Origin: Lewinellaceae bacterium
GTDB taxonomy: Bacteria > Bacteroidota > Bacteroidia > Chitinophagales > Saprospiraceae
NCBI GenBank assembly: GCA_024644235.1
Contig: JAHELJ010000003.1
Span: 183,979 to 247,978, forward strand
Direction of reading: 5' to 3'
Length of the DNA stretch: 64,000 nt
Position numbers and translations under genes: made by a program. This document shows positions 54,720 to 64,000 of the stretch, piece by piece. The notes under the pieces were generated by a model. That model did no database searches, was not told the origin of the DNA, and saw only the letters and a program-made list of their open reading frames with translations. The first letter of the stretch is position 1; each line of letters begins with the position of its first letter.

Positions 54720-55898
54720 TCAAATAGCTTCTACGATCATTGCTGAGGCCCCTCCTCCACCGTTACAAATCGTAGCCAAGCCCTTTTTACCACCCTTGTG
54801 CTTCATCACATTGATCAAAGTGGTTAGGATTCGAGCTCCGGAAGCACCCAACGGATGTCCTAAACTCACAGCTCCTCCATGCACATTTACCTTAGCGGGG
54901 TCCACTTCCAAGACCTGATTAAAGGCAAGCGGCACCACGGCAAAGGCTTCATTTACTTCTATGAAATCGATATCCTGAATATTGAGTCCAGCCCGCCGCA
55001 AGGCCTTAGGTGTGGCCAATGTAGGAGCAGTCGTAAACATTTGAGGTTCGTGTGCAGCATCTGCATAGGAAATAATCCTTGCCATAGGCTGGAGGTTTCT
55101 CTCCTTGACGAATTTTTCGCTTGCAATAAGGAGGGCGGCTGCACCATCGTTAATGGTGGAGGCATTGGCGGCAGTGACTGTCCCTTCCTTTGAAAATGCA
55201 GGTCTCAACGAAGGAATTTTATCGAAGTTCACTTTTCTAAACTCCTCATCTTCCTCCACCATTATTGGGTCGCCCTTCCGTTGTGGAACGGCCACAGGGA
55301 TAATTTCATCCCTAAAAATTCCCGAGGATGTAGCTTTTTCACTTTTCTGATATGACGAAATAGCAAATGCATCCTGCTGCTCGCGCGTGATATTGTACTT
55401 CACCGCTGTCTGATCCGCACAAAGACCCATGGCACATCGATTATATACATCCTCGAGGCCATCCTTTTCTAACCCATCTACTAGTTGAGCACTTCCGTAC
55501 TTGTAGCCAAACCTTGCACGAGGTACATAGTATGGTATCTGCGACATGTTTTCCATGCCCCCTGCTATCACCAGGTCTGCCTGCCCCAACGCTATGCTTT
55601 GAGCTCCGATCATTACTGATTTCATTCCAGAAGAACACACTTTATTGATCGTGGTGCACGGCACCGTGTCAGGAATTCCCGCAAAAATAGCCGCCTGACG
55701 CGCTGGAGCTTGACCGAGATTGGCCGAGACTACATTGCCAAAATAAACTTCGTCAATTTCGGTTGGCTCAACCCCCCCGCGGGTTAATGCTCCCTTTATA
55801 GCAATAGACCCCAGATCTACTGCTGATACGGACTGGAACACCCCTCCAAAACTTCCGATAGGGGTGCGCACAGCACTGATAATATATGATGTATTCAT
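54720..55898 (-). CDS. Acetyl-CoA C-acyltransferase (thiolase)
   Basis: A 392-residue type II thiolase with nucleophile Cys88 (INKVCSSGMKSV), His348 (GGAVSLGHPLGASG) and Cys378 (CNGGGGASAM). It joins or splits acetyl-CoA and acyl-CoA. In the phenylacetate pathway 3-oxoadipyl-CoA thiolase (PaaJ) is needed, and no other thiolase is in the window, so this gene may do that job; acetoacetyl-CoA thiolase is equally possible. It has its own promoter element and is convergent with the glycosyltransferase genes. Confidence 0.9.
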   Translation of the reverse strand: MNTSYIISAVRTPIGSFGGVFQSVSAVDLGSIAIKGALTRGGVEPTEIDEVYFGNVVSANLGQAPARQAAIFAGIPDTVPCTTINKVCSSGMKSVMIGAQSIALGQADLVIAGGMENMSQIPYYVPRARFGYKYGSAQLVDGLEKDGLEDVYNRCAMGLCADQTAVKYNITREQQDAFAISSYQKSEKATSSGIFRDEIIPVAVPQRKGDPIMVEEDEEFRKVNFDKIPSLRPAFSKEGTVTAANASTINDGAAALLIASEKFVKERNLQPMARIISYADAAHEPQMFTTAPTLATPKALRRAGLNIQDIDFIEVNEAFAVVPLAFNQVLEVDPAKVNVHGGAVSLGHPLGASGARILTTLINVMKHKGGKKGLATICNGGGGASAMIVEAI

Positions 55899-55929
55899 AT
55901 TGATCGAATTCTTACTAAATTCTGCAAGG

Positions 55930-55937
55930 CAAATGTA
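55930..55937 (-). promoter_or_regulatory. -7 promoter element of the thiolase gene
   Basis: The minus strand reads TACATTTG, an exact TAnnTTTG match, 31 nt before the thiolase start codon. The paa palindrome is absent here, so the thiolase is not obviously under the same repressor. Confidence 0.5.
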
Positions 55938-55984
55938 ACCCTTCGCTTCTTTTATTTCTATTTTTGGCCGATCCCTCCCTACTT

Positions 55985-56689
55985 ATGACCAACAAGAAGA
56001 AGCAAAATTTGGCCATAACCGCATGGTCAGAAGACGATCAGCCAAGGTACCGGTTGAAGCAACATGGTTCACAAACACTATCCGATTCGGAACTACTGGC
56101 GATTTTAATGCGCACAGGCACCTCAGGGCTTTCGGCTGTTGACCTGGGGAAGCATATCTTAAAGAAAGTAAATGGCGATCTTAATCAACTAGCTCGATTG
56201 AGTGTGAAGCAGTTGACACAAATCAACGGTATAGGTGAAGCCAAGGCAATTTGCATTCTTGCTGCTCTGGAGCTAGGTCGACGAAGGGATAATCAAGGAC
56301 AGAAAGAACGGATTACAATCACAGACAGTCAGTCAGCATATCGAGCCATGTCGCATCTCTTAATTGACAAGACCCAGGAAGAATTTTGGCTGGTGTCTCT
56401 GAGCCGGTCCAACCAGGTGCTTAACCGCAAGTTGATCAGTATTGGAGGTGTGGCAGGGACCGTAGTGGATCCAAAAATATTATTTCAACAAGCACTGGAA
56501 CACTTGGCTTCAGGGATCATACTCTATCACAATCATCCAAGTGGAAGGCTAAAACCAAGTAGGGCAGATATCACTTTGACGCAAAAGCTTAAGCAGGCTG
56601 GCGATCTGTTGGATATAAAAGTTTTGGATCACCTGATCATTACCCATAATGGCTACCTCAGTTTTGCCGATGAGGGTTTGATGGGATGA
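55985..56689 (+). CDS. radC: RadC family JAB-domain protein
   Basis: A 234-residue RadC protein: helix-hairpin-helix part (about 1-105; QINGIGEAKAICILAALELGRR) and C-terminal JAB/MPN domain with the metal site HNHPSGRLKPSRAD. RadC was named for DNA repair, but its real role is unsettled. The start at 55985 is preferred; the frame can begin seven codons earlier (55964). Confidence 0.93.
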   Translation: MTNKKKQNLAITAWSEDDQPRYRLKQHGSQTLSDSELLAILMRTGTSGLSAVDLGKHILKKVNGDLNQLARLSVKQLTQINGIGEAKAICILAALELGRRRDNQGQKERITITDSQSAYRAMSHLLIDKTQEEFWLVSLSRSNQVLNRKLISIGGVAGTVVDPKILFQQALEHLASGIILYHNHPSGRLKPSRADITLTQKLKQAGDLLDIKVLDHLIITHNGYLSFADEGLMG

Positions 56690-56728
56690 TACAAATGCAG
56701 AGCGGCTGAGTTGTTGAAAGGCTACTAG

Positions 56729-58492
56729 ATGGAAAAGAAAGGAAAATCGACGTTTGATTATCAAATCCTGCTGCGGATACTGCGGCTTGCCAAACCGTAT
56801 AAAAAGGTATTTGCAATTGCTTCAATTCTGGCGATCGTACTAGCTCCGGTAGCATCTTTGAGACCTTATCTGATCAACAGAATGGTGGATGACTACATTA
56901 TCGAGTTTGACCTGAATGGCCTGCTGTTGATGACAGGAATCTTATTCGGCTTACTGATTTTAGAGGTGTTCATGAGATACGGATTCCTTTACAGCACCAA
57001 TCTCCTTGGTCAGTCTGTGATTAAAGATATTCGTACCACCATCTTTAAACATATTATTTCGCTCAAACTTCGATACTTCGACCGTACTCCTATTGGAACA
57101 CTCACTACTCGAACAATCAATGATATCGAATCCATAAATACTGTCTTCTCTCAAGGGGTCATTACCATTGTGGCGGATGTCCTTGGATTGATTGCCGTGT
57201 TGATAGTCATGTTTTTCAGCAGTTGGCAGCTGACAGTAATTTGTCTCACCACGATGCCCCTAATGATTTTGGCTACCTATGTGTTTAAGGAGAAAGTCAA
57301 AGCAGCATTTCAAAAAGTTCGAAATCAGATTGCTAGAATGAATGCCTTTCTTCAAGAGAGAATCTCCGGGATGCAGATCGTGCAAATTTTCAACTCGCAA
57401 GAAAGAGAGCTAGAGAAATTCAAAAAGATAAATCGGGACTATACTCAAGCTAATCTTGACTCCATACTTTACTATGCTATTTTCTTTCCAGTTGTTGACA
57501 TCATAGCAGCTGCATCTTTGGGTCTTATGGTATGGTGGGGAGCACGCGGAGTCATCGCTGAGGAGATCACTTTCGGCGCCCTGGTTGCTTTTCCAATCTA
57601 TCTCAATATGTTGTTCCGGCCTCTACGCTTTATTGCTGACAAGTTCAATACTTTGCAAATGGGATTGGTGGCTGCCGACCGAGTATTCCGGGTCATAGAT
57701 AGCAGTGAGCAAATCGAAAACCAAGGTTCCATCAAGCCGCAAAAACTAGAAGGCAAAATTGAATTCAAGAACGTATCCTTTGCCTACGATAATATCAACT
57801 ATGTGCTTGAAGACATCAATTTCATAATTAATCCAGGAGAAACGCTCGCGATTGTGGGTAGTACGGGATCGGGTAAGACCACCATTATCAATATTCTTAA
57901 CCGCTTTTACGAAATACACAAAGGTGAGATTCTCATCGACGGTATAGATATAAAATCTTATGAATTAAATGCCCTCCGTGAGCGAAACTCCATTGTCCTG
58001 CAAGACGTTTTCCTCTTTGCTGGTTCAATCCTTGAAAACATAACTCTGAGAGACGAAACCATAAGTCCTGACAAAGTCTTTCATTCTGCCAAGTTGATTG
58101 GAGCACATGAGTTCATCGAAAGGATGCCAAATGGTTACCAATTTGCCGTAAACGAGAGAGGGTCAAACTTGTCGATGGGCCAGAGGCAAATCATATCTTT
58201 CATCAGAGCTCTTGTCTTTGATCCAGATATTTTGATATTAGATGAAGCAACATCGTCGGTAGACACAGAAACTGAAGCGATCATACAATACGCTATTGAG
58301 AAGCTGATAGATAAACGCACAAGCATCATCATTGCTCACCGGTTGTCAACGATCCGTCACGCCAATTATATAGCAGTGATGAGTAAGGGCAGGATTGTTG
58401 AATACGGTACACATGAGTCTTTGCTCTCCATTGACGACGGCCATTACCGCAAGCTTTATGAGATGCAATTCATGGAAGCGTCGATCGATTGA
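56729..58492 (+). CDS. ABC exporter, fused membrane and ATPase domains (MsbA/MDR-like)
   Basis: A 587-residue half-transporter: six membrane helices (about 25-320) and an ATPase (about 345-580) with Walker A GSTGSGKT, signature LSMGQRQ, Walker B ILILDEAT and switch His in IAHRLS. It works as a dimer; relatives flip lipid A or export drugs and lipids. It lies 39 nt after radC; no partner gene follows. Confidence 0.92.
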   Translation: MEKKGKSTFDYQILLRILRLAKPYKKVFAIASILAIVLAPVASLRPYLINRMVDDYIIEFDLNGLLLMTGILFGLLILEVFMRYGFLYSTNLLGQSVIKDIRTTIFKHIISLKLRYFDRTPIGTLTTRTINDIESINTVFSQGVITIVADVLGLIAVLIVMFFSSWQLTVICLTTMPLMILATYVFKEKVKAAFQKVRNQIARMNAFLQERISGMQIVQIFNSQERELEKFKKINRDYTQANLDSILYYAIFFPVVDIIAAASLGLMVWWGARGVIAEEITFGALVAFPIYLNMLFRPLRFIADKFNTLQMGLVAADRVFRVIDSSEQIENQGSIKPQKLEGKIEFKNVSFAYDNINYVLEDINFIINPGETLAIVGSTGSGKTTIINILNRFYEIHKGEILIDGIDIKSYELNALRERNSIVLQDVFLFAGSILENITLRDETISPDKVFHSAKLIGAHEFIERMPNGYQFAVNERGSNLSMGQRQIISFIRALVFDPDILILDEATSSVDTETEAIIQYAIEKLIDKRTSIIIAHRLSTIRHANYIAVMSKGRIVEYGTHESLLSIDDGHYRKLYEMQFMEASID

Positions 58493-58570
58493 GCACCTCC
58501 CGCATAAAATGAATGAACTGAGAGCACATTTTAGGGTTTAATATGATAGGTTAGCACGAAAGGCAACGAT

Positions 58571-59035
58571 ATGAGAGGCAGAAATGGATTAAATACAACA
58601 AATACGATTGTCAGCATTCTGGTGATGGTGGGAGTACTTATCGCTCTGTTTTGGGTTGCTAGAACTGTTTTTCAACTGCTAACCTTGGCTGCACCGATCT
58701 TCTTAATTATTACCCTGGTGATGGATCATAAGGTCGTATTGAATTACGGCAAGTGGCTATGGCAGCTTCTGCGGAACAATACTCTAATGGGAATAATTGC
58801 CACCATTCTCACCATCTTTGGATTTCCTGTAGTCTGTTTCTTTCTTTTTGGTAGAGCCATCCTCAGACGAAAAATCAAAAGGATGGAGGAAGCTTACCAA
58901 CAAGAGCAATTTGGTGAGATAGCTGAATATGAAATCATTAGTGAAGAGGAAGAGGCAGCAGAATTGGAGTTGCCCCCTTTGGAGAAAGATGTGATACCCG
59001 AGAATGGTGATGAATATGAGCGTTTGTTTGAATAG
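58571..59035 (+). CDS. Two-helix membrane protein of unknown function
   Basis: A 154-residue protein with hydrophobic segments at about 10-55 and 72-98, then a basic stretch (RRKIKRMEE) and a strongly acidic C-terminus (residues 115-154). I do not recognise it. Its TAG stop is followed at once by the ATG of a glycosyltransferase gene (no gap), so the two are coupled in translation. Confidence 0.75.
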   Translation: MRGRNGLNTTNTIVSILVMVGVLIALFWVARTVFQLLTLAAPIFLIITLVMDHKVVLNYGKWLWQLLRNNTLMGIIATILTIFGFPVVCFFLFGRAILRRKIKRMEEAYQQEQFGEIAEYEIISEEEEAAELELPPLEKDVIPENGDEYERLFE

Positions 59036-60175
59036 ATGATTTGGTACGCAGGGTTATCAGTCATCATTGCCCTGATCTATGTCAATCAGATTAGGTTTCT
59101 AGTGAGAGGGTGGAAATCAATTCAGTGCTGGATCGAGCCCCCTGACTACAAGCCCACTGCTTTTGTCACTGTGTTAGTGTGTGCCCGAAATGAGGAGAAT
59201 GCGATTCAGGATTGCCTCCAAAGTCTACAAAACCAATCTTATCCTCAGCATCTATTCGAGATCATTTTGATGGATAATCACTCGACGGATAGTACTATTG
59301 CATTAGCAAAGGAACTGGGAATTCCTCAACTCCGCATCGAAGATCTTTCGAAAGTCTTGGATGAAGGGAAAACCTTAAAGAAGGAAGCGATCTCTTATGG
59401 TCTAAATCTGGCAAAAGGCGAATGGATCCTAATTACCGATGCGGACTGCATTGCTCCGACGGATTGGATATCGGCGTCGATTTCTTTTGCCGAAGGATCA
59501 GGCAAGAAAGTCGTTGCCGGACCCGTTGAGATCATACCGTCTACCACGTTCCTTGGTAAATACCAGCAGATCGATATGGCTGGCCTGATGATTGCCACCG
59601 GTGGTGGACTACATACCGGATCATTGCTATCTGCCAACGGAGCAAATCTCGTCTATCATAGAGACACTCTGAAGGAACTTCCTGCTGTGATTGATTCCAG
59701 TCGATTTGCATCGGGAGATGATATTTTTCTGATCCAGGCTATTCATCAGAAAGATCCTGAGATTGTGTCCTTCCTCAAAAGCAGGGAAGCGATCATTACA
59801 ACAAAAGCACTTTCTACCTGGTACGAATTCTTTAGCCAGCGGCGAAGATGGGCATCCAAAGCAAATCACCTCCCTCATCGAGGAACTCGCTGGATTAACG
59901 GAGTCGTTTTGGCGAATGCATGTCTGATTTGCGCACATCTTATCATGGCCATTTTTGCGAACAAGTGGTATGCAGTATTGCTGGCAGTGCACCTAATGAT
60001 AAAGGCCCTGGCTGATGAGCAATTACTTAAGCAAGGCAAGTACTTTTTCGAGATAGAGCATGATTGGAAGCAACTGATATTCAATACCATTTTTAATCCG
60101 CTGTATATCACTCTAGCAGGGTTGAGTGTATTAGTCAAACCCGGCTATCGTTGGAAGGGTCGAAATGTAAGGTGA
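59036..60175 (+). CDS. Family 2 glycosyltransferase with membrane helices
   Basis: A 379-residue processive-type GT2: a first membrane helix, VTVLVCARNEENAIQDCLQSL, the metal-binding DADC in WILITDADCIAP, a SGDD acceptor region, and QRRRWASK, the Q/RxxRW motif of cellulose/hyaluronan synthase-like enzymes. Three membrane helices follow. Its product (polysaccharide or glycolipid) is unknown. It is convergent with gyrB. Confidence 0.88.
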   Translation: MIWYAGLSVIIALIYVNQIRFLVRGWKSIQCWIEPPDYKPTAFVTVLVCARNEENAIQDCLQSLQNQSYPQHLFEIILMDNHSTDSTIALAKELGIPQLRIEDLSKVLDEGKTLKKEAISYGLNLAKGEWILITDADCIAPTDWISASISFAEGSGKKVVAGPVEIIPSTTFLGKYQQIDMAGLMIATGGGLHTGSLLSANGANLVYHRDTLKELPAVIDSSRFASGDDIFLIQAIHQKDPEIVSFLKSREAIITTKALSTWYEFFSQRRRWASKANHLPHRGTRWINGVVLANACLICAHLIMAIFANKWYAVLLAVHLMIKALADEQLLKQGKYFFEIEHDWKQLIFNTIFNPLYITLAGLSVLVKPGYRWKGRNVR

Positions 60176-60181
60176 TAAGAT

Positions 60182-62152
<1,971 letters not shown>

Positions 62153-62299
62153 TTAGTCCCGTAAAGATACGAAATCCAAGGGGGTTCTCGTAGCTTTGGG
62201 AGATGCATAAAGCATTAATATTTAGGCTCTTTCATAAATAATTTTTTGTCATAGATTGGACCTGGTGATGCTTTCGATTTTATCTAAATTTTTACTGCC

Positions 62300-62716
62300 T
62301 TGAAAGAATTTTTTATCGCCTCTGAAAGTCAGCTGAGCGAGTGGGTTCCAGTACTTTTTGATATGCTTGGGGATAAAAAAAAACTGGCCCTTGTAGGAGA
62401 CCTGGGGGCAGGAAAAACAACCTTGATTAAGTATTTATGCCAACATCTTGGGGTAAGAGATCAGGTCGTAAGCCCTACCTTTTCGTTAGTAAATGAATAT
62501 TCCACAGATACAGGTGTAAATGTCTTTCACATAGACCTGTACCGACTCGAATCCCTGGAGGAGGCTCTTCAGATTGGTATCGAAGAATATCTGGATAGTG
62601 AAGCCTATGTGTTCATTGAGTGGCCACAGCTGATAAACACCCTATTGGGAGACGATTTCATATGGATTGAAATAAGTGTTGCGAATGAACAAGGCCGGAA
62701 AATCGTAATTTTATGA
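62300..62716 (+). CDS. tsaE: tRNA threonylcarbamoyladenosine biosynthesis ATPase TsaE
   Basis: A 138-residue P-loop protein starting at TTG, with Walker A GDLGAGKTT at about 34-42, SPTFSLVNEY, the HIDLYRL Walker-B-like stretch and FIEWPQLI near the end. TsaE is the ATPase that drives the TsaBD complex making t6A37 in tRNAs reading ANN codons. It lies 16 nt before alanine dehydrogenase. Confidence 0.93.
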   Translation: MKEFFIASESQLSEWVPVLFDMLGDKKKLALVGDLGAGKTTLIKYLCQHLGVRDQVVSPTFSLVNEYSTDTGVNVFHIDLYRLESLEEALQIGIEEYLDSEAYVFIEWPQLINTLLGDDFIWIEISVANEQGRKIVIL

Positions 62717-62732
62717 GTTATCTTGAGCAACA

Positions 62733-63959
62733 ATGTCTGATACCAAGAAGATCTCTGTCGATCCCTATCTGACCATTGGTCATTTCCAGACCCAGGAGGA
62801 AATGTTGGATGTCTCGAGGAAAAGCCGCAAGCTTTTCGTCGGAATTCCCTGCGAATCTACGCTTCAAGAAAATCGAGTGGCCTTGGTTCCATCCTCTGTT
62901 TCTACCTTGGTGAAGAGGGGTCATAAGGTAGTAGTCGAAAAGGGAGCCGGAGACAAATCAAATTTTAGCGACAGCGATTATAGTGAGGTTGGTGCCGAGA
63001 TCGCCTATAGCCGGGAAGAAGTATTCAAAGCCGACTGCGTGATCAAGGTCGCACCCCCTACTCTGGAGGAACTGGATCTCTTTCATCCAAATCAAATGTT
63101 GATCTCACCGCTTCATTTGCCCTATCTCACTGAAGATTTTCTCTTGAAGCTTAAGCAGAAGAGGGTAATCGCATTGGCAATGGAATATTTACAGGACCGC
63201 GATGGTTCTTTTCCTGTGGTTCGTATTATGAGTGAGATGGCTGGCATCAGTGCCATCCTCACAGCGGCAGAACTTCTTTCCACAACTGCAGGCGGCAATG
63301 GGGTTTTGCTGGGAGGTATTTCTGGAGTTCCTCCGGCAAAAGTGGTTATACTGGGAGCAGGGGTGGTCGCAGAGTACGCTACTCGTACTGCTCTAGGATT
63401 GGGGGCATCGGTGCGGATATTCGACGACAATATCTACAAACTAATGCGTCTGCAGACCAAACTCGGTCGCAAGCTTTATACTTCTGCTTTAAACCCTGTC
63501 TACCTTGAGAACGAATTAGTAACTGCAGACGCCGCCATCGGAGCCATGCATTCCAAGTTGGGACGTACACCCATGGTTGTATCAGAAGACCTGATCAGAA
63601 AAATGAAACCGGGAGCAGTAATCGTTGACGTGAGTATCGATCAGGGAGGTTGCTTTGAGACATCCGAGGTCACCTCACATGCTAATCCGACCTTTATCAA
63701 GCACGATGTGATTCACTATTGTGTACCAAATGTTTCTTCGAAGGTATCCAGAACCGCTTCAATTGCTGTCAGCAATATTTTGACCCCTATCCTGCTGACT
63801 GCGGGCGACACCGGTAGTATTGAAAGTTTATTCTTTGCCAACAGCGGATTGAGACACGGAATCTACACCTACAAAGGATGCCTCACTAACGAATATCTAG
63901 CAAATCGATTTGGGATCAAATACACCAATCTCGATCTGCTGATCACTTCCAATCTTTAA
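62733..63959 (+). CDS. Alanine dehydrogenase
   Basis: A 408-residue member of the AlaDH/PNT family. The N-terminal domain has VGIPCESTLQENRVALVPSS and the C-terminal Rossmann domain has VVILGAGVVAEYATRTALGLGA; the catalytic Lys/His lie in the VVEKGAG and SPLHLPYL regions. It interconverts alanine with pyruvate and ammonia using NAD(H). The first 33 residues are longer than in classical AlaDH but are usual in Bacteroidota members. The gene is complete, 41 nt before the window end. Confidence 0.92.
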   Translation: MSDTKKISVDPYLTIGHFQTQEEMLDVSRKSRKLFVGIPCESTLQENRVALVPSSVSTLVKRGHKVVVEKGAGDKSNFSDSDYSEVGAEIAYSREEVFKADCVIKVAPPTLEELDLFHPNQMLISPLHLPYLTEDFLLKLKQKRVIALAMEYLQDRDGSFPVVRIMSEMAGISAILTAAELLSTTAGGNGVLLGGISGVPPAKVVILGAGVVAEYATRTALGLGASVRIFDDNIYKLMRLQTKLGRKLYTSALNPVYLENELVTADAAIGAMHSKLGRTPMVVSEDLIRKMKPGAVIVDVSIDQGGCFETSEVTSHANPTFIKHDVIHYCVPNVSSKVSRTASIAVSNILTPILLTAGDTGSIESLFFANSGLRHGIYTYKGCLTNEYLANRFGIKYTNLDLLITSNL

Positions 63960-64000
63960 TCTTCCTTCGCCCCGGAATCACGATCCAGAAATTCGTCATA

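Overview
The window reads as chromosomal DNA of a member of the Bacteroidota. Several genes (hup, rpsT, the thiolase, the paa regulator, iscS) are preceded by the phylum's TAnnTTTG -7 promoter element. Shine-Dalgarno sequences are scarce. Gene families typical of the phylum are present: head-GIN domain protein, AraC regulators with a membrane domain, fused E1 alpha/beta dehydrogenase, class III cyclase-TPR proteins and DUF3089. GC content is moderate. A Saprospiria- or Cytophagia-like lineage seems plausible, but I cannot place it further. No rRNA, tRNA, IS element or CRISPR array was seen.

Layout: 1-6.3 kb holds a truncated class III cyclase-TPR sensor, a GNAT acetyltransferase, an ECF sigma factor with a membrane partner, an alditol-oxidase-like lipoprotein and an AraC regulator. 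At 6.4-11.5 kb an ABC ATPase, its FtsX-type permease and a serine beta-lactamase-fold hydrolase form one unit; three spaced repeats lie between it and the divergent AraC gene. At 11.8-14.5 kb is a two-gene molybdenum hydroxylase. At 14.6-19.8 kb are RidA, a second cyclase-TPR protein and a two-gene module that fits the last steps of oxidative pentose breakdown to 2-oxoglutarate. At 20-23.8 kb are a CAAX-type protease and two group II PLP decarboxylases.

The accessory-looking part is 23.9-28.5 kb. It holds a lipoprotein whose last 58 residues form a cationic, Trp-rich tail with eight regularly spaced cysteines, a small secreted protein, and an exported TPR-CHAT protease homologue. This cassette ends against a DUF3089 pseudogene with an internal deletion. 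It is my best candidate for an undescribed system: a secreted Cys-rich peptide precursor with a possible processing protease.

At 28.5-35.1 kb are a peroxiredoxin, an M23 peptidase, MeaB, an unusually short methylmalonyl-CoA mutase-like subunit and iscSUA. From 48.8 down to 36.3 kb runs a minus-strand phenylacetate catabolic operon (tetR-paaEABCDGH, a Bax-inhibitor-1 gene, paaY, paaZ, an enoyl-CoA hydratase and a fused E1 dehydrogenase). A perfect 9-bp-arm palindrome at its start is a likely self-operator. A beta-ketothiolase at 54.7 kb could finish the pathway. The remainder is housekeeping: rpsT, HU, a Cys/Met-metabolism PLP enzyme, glycosyltransferases, radC, an MsbA-like exporter, gyrB, tsaE and alanine dehydrogenase.
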